From positions 773,881 to 837,880 of the forward strand of contig NZ_KB849765.1 of assembly GCF_000369005.1 (NCBI RefSeq): 64,000 nt of DNA, written 5' to 3'. Of this stretch, positions 28,028 to 36,488 are shown in pieces. Position 1 is the first letter of the stretch. The number at the start of each line of letters is the position of its first letter. The notes beneath the pieces were generated by a model. It was given only the letters and a program-made list of their open reading frames with translations, was not told where the DNA came from and ran no database searches. This DNA comes from Acinetobacter beijerinckii CIP 110307 (GTDB lineage: Bacteria > Pseudomonadota > Gammaproteobacteria > Pseudomonadales > Moraxellaceae). The position numbers and the translations under genes are program-made.

Positions 28028-29335
28028 ATGAAATTTATTTTATTTTTTTTTAATATTTCCTTGATATTTCTTTCTTTTTTACTTAGTAATGATTTTTTAA
28101 TTTATAATGGTTGGATTGTTTATTTCTTCCAATTCTTTTTTAACTTTTTATTTTTATTAACAAGAGTTCATAACTTGGCTGATTTATTCATGCCTAGTTT
28201 TATTTTTTTGATTTATTTGTTTTTAGGTCAAGTTGTAGGCGGATATCTGTCCCCTCTAGGATATGGTTGGTATGGTGAGTTTGATAAGGCATTAAATACT
28301 GTAGATAATATGAATATCATCGTTTTTTATAACCTTATTATTAATTATATTTTATTTTTTCTAACAAATGTTTTTTTGACTAAAACAAATTATACGCTAT
28401 ATTATTTAAAATCCAGAAGTTATTTTTTTTCAGTTTGTTTGATAATTTTAATTTTTATTTCTGTTAGTTTTTTTAGAGGTGTTTGGACCTTCCCTGTTCA
28501 ACTAGCCTCATTCATTATCTTGTATTTAATTTCTTTGAATAAAAGTTATTTAGTAAAAGTAATGTCTATTTTATTGTTTTTCTTTGTGATGATAACAACC
28601 AGCTATGATAGCAAAAGAGAAATCATTATGGTGCTTGTTGTTTTTCTTTTGATTACATTGATGTATAAAAAATATCATTTAAATTTTAAAACTATATTAT
28701 TAGCTCCATTGGCTTTTATTGCATTTTCTTTAACCATTTTGTTGTCTTCGATTCTTAGGGGTTATGGTGATTTAGACAATCGATCATTCTTATCAGCATT
28801 ACAATACATTCCAACCTATATTTCTTCTGAAAATTTTTTAGATAATCTAGTTGAGAATTTTGAATTAAACTATTCATATTCTTTACCTGTTTTAGCTATG
28901 GATTATGTTTTAAACGGAAAAATTGATTTTCAGTATGGACTTAGTTTGATAAAACCTTTATTTCTAATAATTCCTCGTGAAATCTTCGATGTGAAACCTG
29001 AGAGTATTATTTTTACTTTTACTAAAGCATATGATTATAATTTTTATCAAAATGGCGGGTCACTACCGGTTTTACTCCCAGCTGAACTTTTTATTAATTT
29101 TTACATGTTTGGTGTTATAGCTTTTTTATTGATCATGTATTTTTTGAATTCAATTTATCGTAAGATTTTCTTTTTTAAAAGTGTTTTTTCTTTTATTGTC
29201 TGTATCTTTATTTGTGGTTTGTTTTTGATGTTTATGCGTGGTAGTGGTTTTGATCTTTTTATACTTTACATAGCCTTAGGTTGCTTATACTCATATTTAA
29301 TGTGTATTTTCCTAAAGATCCAAATCCAAAAATAG
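28028..29335 (+). CDS. wzy: Capsule repeat-unit polymerase Wzy
   Basis: A 435-aa membrane protein with about ten to twelve helices and a large hydrophilic periplasmic loop (about residues 255-345, with RGYGDLDNRSFLSALQYI and LPVLAMDYVLNGKIDFQYG). The pattern, with Arg-rich loop starts and PREIFDVKPES, fits oligosaccharide repeat-unit polymerases (Wzy/OAg polymerase). It would join repeat units at the periplasmic face. It is extremely AT-rich. No specific relative is recognised, and assignment rests on topology and position before fnlA. Confidence 0.82.
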   Translation: MKFILFFFNISLIFLSFLLSNDFLIYNGWIVYFFQFFFNFLFLLTRVHNLADLFMPSFIFLIYLFLGQVVGGYLSPLGYGWYGEFDKALNTVDNMNIIVFYNLIINYILFFLTNVFLTKTNYTLYYLKSRSYFFSVCLIILIFISVSFFRGVWTFPVQLASFIILYLISLNKSYLVKVMSILLFFFVMITTSYDSKREIIMVLVVFLLITLMYKKYHLNFKTILLAPLAFIAFSLTILLSSILRGYGDLDNRSFLSALQYIPTYISSENFLDNLVENFELNYSYSLPVLAMDYVLNGKIDFQYGLSLIKPLFLIIPREIFDVKPESIIFTFTKAYDYNFYQNGGSLPVLLPAELFINFYMFGVIAFLLIMYFLNSIYRKIFFFKSVFSFIVCIFICGLFLMFMRGSGFDLFILYIALGCLYSYLMCIFLKIQIQK

Positions 29336-29354
29336 TTTATTGAGTAGGTGATTA

Positions 29355-30392
29355 ATGAATTTTTCGAACAAAACTTTACTGATTACAGGTGGTACTGGAT
29401 CTTTTGGGAATGCTGTTCTAAAACGCTTTTTAGAAACTGATATCAAAGAAATCCGTATTTTTAGTCGTGATGAAAAAAAGCAAGATGATATGCGTAAAAA
29501 GTTTCAATCATCTAAGTTGAAATTTTATATTGGTGATGTACGAGATTACAACAGTATCTTAAATGCGACCCGTGGTGTGGACTATATTTATCATGCTGCT
29601 GCGTTAAAACAAGTACCTTCTTGTGAATTCCATCCTATGGAAGCAGTAAAAACAAATGTAATTGGTACTGAAAATGTACTTGAAGCCGCTATTCAGAATC
29701 GTGTAAAGCGTATTGTTTGTCTGAGTACCGATAAAGCGGTTTATCCGATCAATGCGATGGGTATTTCTAAGGCAATGATGGAAAAAGTTATTGTTGCCAA
29801 ATCAAGAAATTTAGAAAATTTAGATATCGTTATTAGTTGTACGCGATATGGGAATGTTATGGCATCAAGAGGATCGGTGATACCATTATTTGTTGATCAA
29901 ATGCGACAAGAAAAACCTCTAACCATTACTGATCCTAATATGACTCGTTTCATGATGACGCTTGAGGACGCGGTAGATCTAGTTCTATACGCTTTTGAAC
30001 ATGGTGAAAACGGAGATATTTTTGTACAAAAAGCACCAGCTGCAACAATTCAAGTTTTAGCTCAAGCATTAAAAGAACTGCTTAATCAGAACGATTACCC
30101 TATTCAAATTATGGGTACCCGACATGGTGAAAAGGCTTATGAAGCTTTATTAAGCCGTGAAGAAATGGCTGTTGCTATTGATCAAGGTGATTATTTCCGT
30201 GTACCTGCGGATCAGCGTGATCTAAATTATGAAAAGTATGTGGAAAATGGTGACCTAAAAATCACGGAGTTTGAAGATTATAACTCTCATAATACTGAGC
30301 GATTAGATGTTGAAGGAATGAAAAAACTATTACTTAAGTTAGAGTTTGTGAGAGCTTTAACTAAAGGGCAATATGTAGATCCTGAGGCTTAA
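29355..30392 (+). CDS. fnlA: UDP-GlcNAc 4,6-dehydratase/5-epimerase (UDP-L-FucNAc pathway)
   Basis: A 345-aa SDR enzyme, first step from UDP-GlcNAc to UDP-L-FucNAc. It has the Rossmann motif TGGTGSFGNAVLKRFL, DVRDYNSI, YHAAALKQVPSCEFHPMEAVKTNVIGTENV near residues 75-105, and STDKAVYPINAMGISKAMMEK carrying the catalytic region. The short form without membrane helices and its pairing with fnlB and fnlC identify FnlA (WbjB/CapE type) rather than the long Gdr at 36489. It sits three bases before fnlB. Confidence 0.95.
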   Translation: MNFSNKTLLITGGTGSFGNAVLKRFLETDIKEIRIFSRDEKKQDDMRKKFQSSKLKFYIGDVRDYNSILNATRGVDYIYHAAALKQVPSCEFHPMEAVKTNVIGTENVLEAAIQNRVKRIVCLSTDKAVYPINAMGISKAMMEKVIVAKSRNLENLDIVISCTRYGNVMASRGSVIPLFVDQMRQEKPLTITDPNMTRFMMTLEDAVDLVLYAFEHGENGDIFVQKAPAATIQVLAQALKELLNQNDYPIQIMGTRHGEKAYEALLSREEMAVAIDQGDYFRVPADQRDLNYEKYVENGDLKITEFEDYNSHNTERLDVEGMKKLLLKLEFVRALTKGQYVDPEA

Positions 30393-30394
30393 AT

Positions 30395-31507
30395 ATGAAA
30401 ATTCTAGTTACAGGTTCAAATGGTTTTATCGCTAAAAATTTGATTCAGTTTTTATCTGAAAAAACCGAAGTCGAAATTTTAAAAGTTCATCGGGAGTCAT
30501 CTGAGCAGGAATTAAAAGAATCTATTTTATCTGCGGATTGGATTGTTCATTTAGCGGGTATCAATCGCCCATTAAATGAAAGTGAATTCATTGAGGGTAA
30601 CGTTACGCTCACAGAGAAAATTACTCAAACACTCAGAGAAGAGCACAAGTTAACACCGATTATCTTATCGTCATCTATTCAAGCTGATCGTGATAATGCT
30701 TATGGAAAAAGTAAGCTTGGTGGTGAGCAAGCGCTTGAGCAGTTGCATGAGGAGCAAGGAAATCCAGTTCACATTTGTCGTTTAGCCAATGTTTTTGGTA
30801 AGTGGTCTCGTCCAAACTATAATTCTGCTGTTGCAACCTTTTGTCATAATGTTGCAAATGATTTGCCACTTCAAATCAATGATGCAAATGCGATTATTCG
30901 ATTGGTTTATATTGATGATGTTGTTGAGACTTTTTGGAATATGATCAATGGGTCAGTGAGCGTTGATCAAACCTTCCAAATCCAGCCAGAGTATCAAATT
31001 ACTGTTGGTGATTTAGCTAAGACCTTAAATGGTTTTAAAGCATCAAGAGATACACTTATTACTGATCAGGTCGGAACAGGTCTTACTCGTGCACTTTATT
31101 CAACATACTTAAGTTTTCTTAAACCTGATCAGTTTGATTATAGCGTGCCTAAATATGGCGATGCTCGTGGTGTTTTTGTGGAAATGTTAAAGACACCTGA
31201 TGCTGGTCAGTTTTCATATTTTACTGCTCATCCAGGGATTACTCGCGGTGGTCATTATCACCATACCAAGACTGAAAAGTTTCTTGTTATTAAGGGTAAG
31301 GCAGTATTTAAGTTTAAGCATGTCGTGACAGGTGAATTTTATGAGCTTGAAACGCAAGGTGATGAACCAAGAATTGTAGAAACAGTTCCTGGTTGGACAC
31401 ATGATATTACTAACATCGGTAATGATGAGATGATAGTGATGCTATGGGCAAATGAAATTTTTGATCGTAATAAACCCGATACTTATGCGATGCCAATAAC
31501 AAATTAA
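30395..31507 (+). CDS. fnlB: UDP-2-acetamido-2,6-dideoxy-hexose 4-reductase, FucNAc pathway
   Basis: A 370-aa two-domain enzyme. The N-terminal SDR (MKILVTGSNGFIAKNLIQFL, LAGINRP near 52, YGKSKLGGEQ near 105) performs 3-epimerisation/reduction of the FnlA product. The C-terminal cupin domain (about 250-368, with GITRGGHYHHTKTEKFLVIKGKAVF and GWTHDITNIG) supplies the epimerase-like metal site with the HxH pair. This SDR-plus-cupin fusion is the signature of FnlB/CapF/WbjC. Confidence 0.95.
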   Translation: MKILVTGSNGFIAKNLIQFLSEKTEVEILKVHRESSEQELKESILSADWIVHLAGINRPLNESEFIEGNVTLTEKITQTLREEHKLTPIILSSSIQADRDNAYGKSKLGGEQALEQLHEEQGNPVHICRLANVFGKWSRPNYNSAVATFCHNVANDLPLQINDANAIIRLVYIDDVVETFWNMINGSVSVDQTFQIQPEYQITVGDLAKTLNGFKASRDTLITDQVGTGLTRALYSTYLSFLKPDQFDYSVPKYGDARGVFVEMLKTPDAGQFSYFTAHPGITRGGHYHHTKTEKFLVIKGKAVFKFKHVVTGEFYELETQGDEPRIVETVPGWTHDITNIGNDEMIVMLWANEIFDRNKPDTYAMPITN

Positions 31508-31519
31508 GAGTATAGATTT

Positions 31520-32650
31520 GTGAAAAAGTTAAAATTAATGACAGTGGTGGGCACACGTCCAGAAATTATCCGTTTGTCTCGCGTAATGGCTGCGTGTGAT
31601 GAATATTTTGACCATATTATTGTTCATACTGGTCAAAACTATGACTATGAGTTAAATGAAATTTTCTTTACCGATTTGGGTATCCGTAAACCTGACCATT
31701 TCTTAAATGCAGCTGGCGCTACTGGTGCAGAAACGATTGGTAATGTCATTATTGCAGTTGATAAAATTTTAGATGAGGTAAAGCCTGAAGCTTTACTTGT
31801 TTTAGGTGATACTAACAGTTGTATGGCTGTATTACCTGCAAAACGTCGCAAGATTCCAACTTTCCACATGGAAGCTGGAAACCGTTGTTTTGATATGCGA
31901 GTTCCTGAAGAAATTAACCGCCGAATTGTTGATCATACTGCTGATATTAATTTAACTTACAGTACGATTGCTCGCGATTATTTATTAGCGGAAGGCTTGC
32001 CAGCTGATTTAGTAATCAAATCGGGTAGTCCAATGTTTGAGGTACTTCATCATTACAAAGCAAAAATTGAAGCTTCTGATGTACTTGAACGCTTAAATTT
32101 AAAAGAGCATGAATATTTTATTGTTAGTGCTCACCGTGAAGAGAATATTAACTCAGATCAGAACTTCTTAGATTTGGTAGAGATGTTAAATGCAGTTGCA
32201 GAGAAGTATAAGTATCCTGTAATTGTATCTACGCATCCTCGTACGCGTAAACGTATTGAAGAGTTAAAGGTTGAGTTTCATCCTTTAATTCAATTATTAA
32301 AGCCACTAGGCTTTAGTGACTACAATAAGTTGCAGCTTTCTGCAAAAGCTGCATTGTCTGATAGTGGGACAATTAATGAAGAATCATCAATCTTAAACTT
32401 CCCTGCACTGAATTTACGTCAAGCACATGAACGTCCAGAAGGAATGGAAGAAGCTGCGGTTATGATGGTAGGTCTAAAAGCGCAACGTATTTTACAAGGT
32501 TTGGCAATTTTAGAAGGACAATCTAGAGGTGAGCAACGCCTTTTACGTCTAGTCGAAGACTACAGTATGCCGAACGTAAGTGAAAAAGTGGTTCGTATTA
32601 TTATGAGCTACACAGATTATGTAAATCGAGTAATCTGGAAACAATTTTAA
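31520..32650 (+). CDS. fnlC: UDP-N-acetyl-L-fucosamine synthase (2-epimerase)
   Basis: A 376-aa non-hydrolysing sugar 2-epimerase relative that completes UDP-L-FucNAc. Motifs: [15 protein letters not shown] at the start, [25 protein letters not shown] near residues 35-60, [25 protein letters not shown] near 115-140, [11 protein letters not shown] near 208, and [23 protein letters not shown] near 278. The H-T-G-Q-N-Y-D-Y block distinguishes FnlC/CapG/WbjD from MnaA. It starts with GTG and follows fnlB by 12 bases. Confidence 0.95.
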   Translation: MKKLKLMTVVGTRPEIIRLSRVMAACDEYFDHIIVHTGQNYDYELNEIFFTDLGIRKPDHFLNAAGATGAETIGNVIIAVDKILDEVKPEALLVLGDTNSCMAVLPAKRRKIPTFHMEAGNRCFDMRVPEEINRRIVDHTADINLTYSTIARDYLLAEGLPADLVIKSGSPMFEVLHHYKAKIEASDVLERLNLKEHEYFIVSAHREENINSDQNFLDLVEMLNAVAEKYKYPVIVSTHPRTRKRIEELKVEFHPLIQLLKPLGFSDYNKLQLSAKAALSDSGTINEESSILNFPALNLRQAHERPEGMEEAAVMMVGLKAQRILQGLAILEGQSRGEQRLLRLVEDYSMPNVSEKVVRIIMSYTDYVNRVIWKQF

Positions 32651-32661
32651 GGTCATAAACT

Positions 32662-33855
32662 GTGAAAAAAGTGTTGGTTGTTTCAGAGTTTATTGATCCT
32701 GATCAAAATTCTACAGGATACTTTTGGTATAAGATTATACAGAAACTTGCTCAATCCGATGGGGTTGAGCAGTTATCTGTTATAGCGCCTTATTCAGGAG
32801 ATCGTGAGGAAATACAGAAAAAGTTCTGTAGTAATATTGGCTTCTTATTATTTTTACATGCTTCTTATGATAAAAATAATTTATTAAAGCGATTGCTAGG
32901 TCAAGTACAGCAAACTTTTGGTTTTTTAAAGATTTTGTTAAAAAACTTAGCTAAGGATAAGGTTGTTGTTTCTGGAACAAATCCACTTTTTCTACTTGTA
33001 TTATTAGCCTTTTTAAAAATATTTATTCCATTTAAATGGTATCTCTTAGTCCACGATGTCTTTCCTGAAAATTTAGTTCCTGCAGGAATTTTAAAGAAAA
33101 ATTCTGTTTTATTTAAAATAATGAATTTTATTTTTAATCGTATCTATTCTAGAGCTGATCATCTGATTGTGATTGGTCGTGATATGAAAAACTTAATGAG
33201 ACAAAAAACGGGCAGCGATAATATTACAGTAATTCCGAACTGGGTGGATTTCACTGAAATAGAGGTTAAACAGAAACAACAGTCTTCAATTATTAGCTCA
33301 CTTGATTGGAACGAAAATATAGTTTTTCAATTTTTTGGAAACATGGGGCGTGTTCAAGGAATTTCTAATCTATTAACCGCAATAAATTTAAGTAAACATC
33401 CATCTGCTAAATTCTTATTTATTGGTGGTGGAAATGATGCTCGGTTGGTAAAAGAATTTGCTGAAGACGAGAACAATAAAAATAAAGTTGCTTATATCGG
33501 AGAGTTAGCTGCCCAAGAGCGGAGCTTAGGTTTGAGCTCATGTGATATTGCGATTGTTACTTTAGCTGAGGGTATGCTTGGCTTGGGTGTTCCTAGTAAA
33601 GCCTATTTTACCATGGCTGCTGATAGACCAATTTTAGCTGTCATGGAAGAAGATGCAGAAGTGGCTAATATGGTTAAAGAACATCATATTGGTTGGGTGT
33701 GCCAGCCAAATGATCCAATTAGCTTGGCATCTTTAATTGATGAAATTTGCGAAAATAAGCTAAATATATTGTCTAAATCACCACGTCAAATTTTACAAGA
33801 TCATTATCATCAAGATAAGTTACTGCAAAATTTTGCTGACATTGTGGAATCGTAA
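32662..33855 (+). CDS. Glycosyltransferase of the L-FucNAc module (WbuB/WbjE-like)
   Basis: A 397-aa GT4-family transferase: KVLVVSEFIDPDQNSTGYFWYKI at the N-terminus, LLVHDVFPENLVPAGI near residue 130, VIGRDMKNLM, VIPNWVDFTEI, the donor-site FFGNMGRVQGISNLLTAI near 225, and GVPSKAYFTMAADRPILAV near 310. Its place directly after fnlABC and before a 4-reductase and an initiating transferase matches WbjE/WbuB-type enzymes. Those are thought to put L-FucNAc on the first, lipid-linked sugar. The sugar assignment is inferred from order. Starts with GTG. Confidence 0.82.
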   Translation: MKKVLVVSEFIDPDQNSTGYFWYKIIQKLAQSDGVEQLSVIAPYSGDREEIQKKFCSNIGFLLFLHASYDKNNLLKRLLGQVQQTFGFLKILLKNLAKDKVVVSGTNPLFLLVLLAFLKIFIPFKWYLLVHDVFPENLVPAGILKKNSVLFKIMNFIFNRIYSRADHLIVIGRDMKNLMRQKTGSDNITVIPNWVDFTEIEVKQKQQSSIISSLDWNENIVFQFFGNMGRVQGISNLLTAINLSKHPSAKFLFIGGGNDARLVKEFAEDENNKNKVAYIGELAAQERSLGLSSCDIAIVTLAEGMLGLGVPSKAYFTMAADRPILAVMEEDAEVANMVKEHHIGWVCQPNDPISLASLIDEICENKLNILSKSPRQILQDHYHQDKLLQNFADIVES

Positions 33856-33856
33856 T

Positions 33857-34816
33857 ATGAAAAATATTTTAGTTACAGGTTCATCTGGCTTTGTCGGTAA
33901 GTCTTTGATCCGCGCACTCATTCAGAGTAATAAATATCAAAACATATATGCTTTAAACAGACGACACTTGCATACACTACCTGACATGGTTGAGCAGTTA
34001 GTAGCGATTTCTGAAGAAAATGTTTTTTCGACGCCTATTCCTACTGACATTGATGTGATCATACATTTAGCAGGAAGAGCACATATACTCAATGATAATA
34101 TACAAAACCCTTTAGAGCAGTTTAGAGCGGTAAATGTTGAGGGTACATTACAACTTGCTCGACAAGCATTAGAAAATAAAGTTAAGCGGTTTATTTTTAT
34201 CAGCTCTATTGGTGTGAATGGTGCTGTAACAGCGACCACACCTTTTGATGAGTCAGATATACCTCAACCACATGCAGATTATGCGATTTCAAAACTTGAA
34301 GCTGAACAAGCTTTGAAAACATTATTTGTAAATACGGTCACAGAATTAGTAATTATCCGTCCTCCATTAGTTTATGCTGCTGACGCACCTGGTAATTTTG
34401 CTAGATTACTCAAATTGTCTTCGACTAAACTACCATTGCCATTTGCTAACTTAAACAATAGGCGTTCTTTTGTTGCTTTAGAAAATTTAGTTTCATTTAT
34501 TGAGACCTGTATAGATCATCCTCAAGCGAAAAACGAACTATTTTTAATCGCAGATAGTGAAGTATTTTCAACTGAGCAACTTGCTCAATTATTAAGAGAA
34601 GGTATGGGGAAGAGGCCAAATTTAGTTTATATTCCTCGATTGTTTATGAAAATTGGAGCTGTTTGTCTTGGCAAATCTAAACTATTTGAGCAGTTGTTTT
34701 CATCTTTAGAGGTCAATACGACAAAAGCAGAAAATTTACTGGCTTGGAAACCCGTCGTAAGAGGAAGTGATGCTTTGAAAAGAGCAGGAAAAATATATCT
34801 TGAGAAAAGTGAGTAA
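33857..34816 (+). CDS. UDP-4-keto-6-deoxy-HexNAc 4-reductase (QuiNAc or FucNAc forming)
   Basis: A 319-aa SDR epimerase-type protein: ILVTGSSGFVGKSLIRAL, HLAGRAHIL near residue 62, FISSIGVNG near 105, YAISKLEAEQAL near 140 with the YxxxK pair, and RPPLVYAADAPGNFARLL near 170. This is the Qnr/Fnr (WbpV/WbjF) family, which reduces the Gdr product to UDP-D-QuiNAc or UDP-D-FucNAc. The two outcomes cannot be separated by eye. Start 33857 is one base past the preceding stop and replaces a longer in-frame ORF that overlaps it. It lies immediately before itrB. Confidence 0.85.
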   Translation: MKNILVTGSSGFVGKSLIRALIQSNKYQNIYALNRRHLHTLPDMVEQLVAISEENVFSTPIPTDIDVIIHLAGRAHILNDNIQNPLEQFRAVNVEGTLQLARQALENKVKRFIFISSIGVNGAVTATTPFDESDIPQPHADYAISKLEAEQALKTLFVNTVTELVIIRPPLVYAADAPGNFARLLKLSSTKLPLPFANLNNRRSFVALENLVSFIETCIDHPQAKNELFLIADSEVFSTEQLAQLLREGMGKRPNLVYIPRLFMKIGAVCLGKSKLFEQLFSSLEVNTTKAENLLAWKPVVRGSDALKRAGKIYLEKSE

Positions 34817-34819
34817 TAT

Positions 34820-35833
34820 ATGTCAATAATTTGGATGTTATTAGCCAGTTTCTTAATATCATTCTTGCTAACTGGCTATATGCGTCATTATGCGCTAAAG
34901 AAAAATATTATCGATAATCCAAATGAGCGAAGCTCGCATACGATACCGACGCCTCGTGGTGGTGGTGTATCGATTGTGATTACTTTCTTATCCTTTCTAG
35001 TTTTATTAATGTTTACTCAGCACATTCCAATTTCTACAGGTTTGATTTTACTTTGTTCTGGATTTGGGATCGCAGTTTTAGGATTTTTAGATGACCATGG
35101 TCATATCAATTCTATGCTGCGTCTTGCGATACATTTCATTATTGCAATAGCCGTTGTTTTTGCTCTAGGTGGTTTTTCGGAAGTAGCATTATTTAATGGA
35201 ACCCTTCATTTAGGTCGGTTTGCAAATATCATTGCCGTACTTTTTCTTGTATGGTTATTGAATTTATACAACTTCATGGATGGTATTAATGGAATTGCAA
35301 GCGTCGAAGCGATTACTACAACAATCAGCCTTGCAATAATCTATCTGTTATTTTCCTCATCACTATCTATTGAACTATTACTTACTTTAGCTGCTAGTGT
35401 ATTCGGCTTTATGCTTTGGAATTTTCCGAAAGCTCGTATATTCATGGGGGATGCAGGGAGTGGTTTTTTAGGAATGACTTTAGGCGTTTTAGCTTTGATG
35501 GCACTTCAAGTTGATGCTGCATTATTTTGTGCATGGATTATTTGTTTAGGCGTGTTTGTTGTCGACGCAACATTTACTTTAATTCGTAGAGTTACGAATG
35601 GACATAAGATGTATGATGCGCACAGATCCCATGCTTATCAATATGCTTCACGTCGATATGGTCATACTACTGTGACGATCTCAGTATTGCTTATTAACTT
35701 ATGTTGGCTTGCACCAGTGGCTTATTTGGCTTCACAGCGTGTTTTAATGCCAGAAATATTGTTATTAATTGCCTATCTTCCACTTATTCTGCTTGCACTA
35801 TTTTTTAGTGCTGGGAAAACTGAGAATGCTTAA
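34820..35833 (+). CDS. itrB: Initiating sugar-phosphate transferase ItrB (WecA/WbpL family)
   Basis: A 337-aa polytopic enzyme that transfers the first sugar-1-phosphate to undecaprenyl phosphate. The family motifs are NPNERSSHTIPTPRGGGVSIV near residues 35-55, LGFLDDHGHINSMLRL near 90, LWLLNLYNFMDGINGIASVEA near 145 (metal and substrate site), and IFMGDAGSGFLGMTLG near 205. The HRSHAYQ loop (about 270) completes the set. By family knowledge, WbpL-type proteins use QuiNAc/FucNAc donors, in line with the upstream reductase. Its last 8 bases overlap the next ORF. Confidence 0.92.
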   Translation: MSIIWMLLASFLISFLLTGYMRHYALKKNIIDNPNERSSHTIPTPRGGGVSIVITFLSFLVLLMFTQHIPISTGLILLCSGFGIAVLGFLDDHGHINSMLRLAIHFIIAIAVVFALGGFSEVALFNGTLHLGRFANIIAVLFLVWLLNLYNFMDGINGIASVEAITTTISLAIIYLLFSSSLSIELLLTLAASVFGFMLWNFPKARIFMGDAGSGFLGMTLGVLALMALQVDAALFCAWIICLGVFVVDATFTLIRRVTNGHKMYDAHRSHAYQYASRRYGHTTVTISVLLINLCWLAPVAYLASQRVLMPEILLLIAYLPLILLALFFSAGKTENA

Positions 35834-36353
35834 ACGGGGTGCTCTATTAATCTTAGGTGCAGGTGGGCATGGCAAATCTGTTGCAGAGGCCGCACTTCTA
35901 TCTGGAAAGTGGAAATCAATTGTATTTGTAGATGATTGTTGGCCTCATAAAAAAGAAATTGCAGGCTTTCCGATAATTGCAAATATGGAAACAATTTCAA
36001 ATATTATCAATGAAGTGTCAGCAGCAATTCCCGCTGTAGGCAACAATAAACTTAGACAAGTTTGGTTTCAGCAACTGAAAGAATTATCAATTCCTATTGC
36101 TAGCGTAGTCCATCCTTCAGCAATTGTTAGTTCAACAGCTTTAATCGGTGATGGTGTGGCTATCATGGCTGGATGTGTGATAGGCGTGGATGTAAATATT
36201 GATGATGGTGCTATTGTGAATATGGGTTCTTCAGTTGATCATGATTGTCATATTGGGATGTTTGCACATCTTAGTGTAGGGGTTAAAATCACGGGAAATA
36301 AAACTGTGGATTCTTTAATTTTTTTAGAGGCTGGTTCAGTTATTACTCACTAA
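35826..36353 (+). pseudogene. C-terminally truncated PglD/QhbB-like acetyltransferase
   Basis: A 175-aa ORF that starts like a complete NeuD/PglD-type acetyltransferase: LLILGAGGHGKSVAEAALLSG binds the sugar nucleotide, and the hexapeptide left-handed beta helix begins at SVVHPSAIVSSTALIGDGVAIMAG. It stops at LIFLEAGSVITH, about two coils short of the usual end (family members continue through a GAGAVV-type coil and an NPA tail). No continuation is found in any frame before 36488. It overlaps itrB by 8 bases. The matching aminotransferase of the QuiNAc4NAc pathway is absent, so this looks like a remnant; residual function is not excluded. Confidence 0.7.
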
Positions 36354-36488
36354 ATCAGTTATCCTATTGTTTTTCATTCATGACATTTTGCTAAAAAGAT
36401 TATGTAATGAAGATGTAAAAGTCATTTCTAGTTGATAAAGAAATGTTTATAAAGTCCAAACTGTAAATGAGCTGCTTAGAAGATTACT

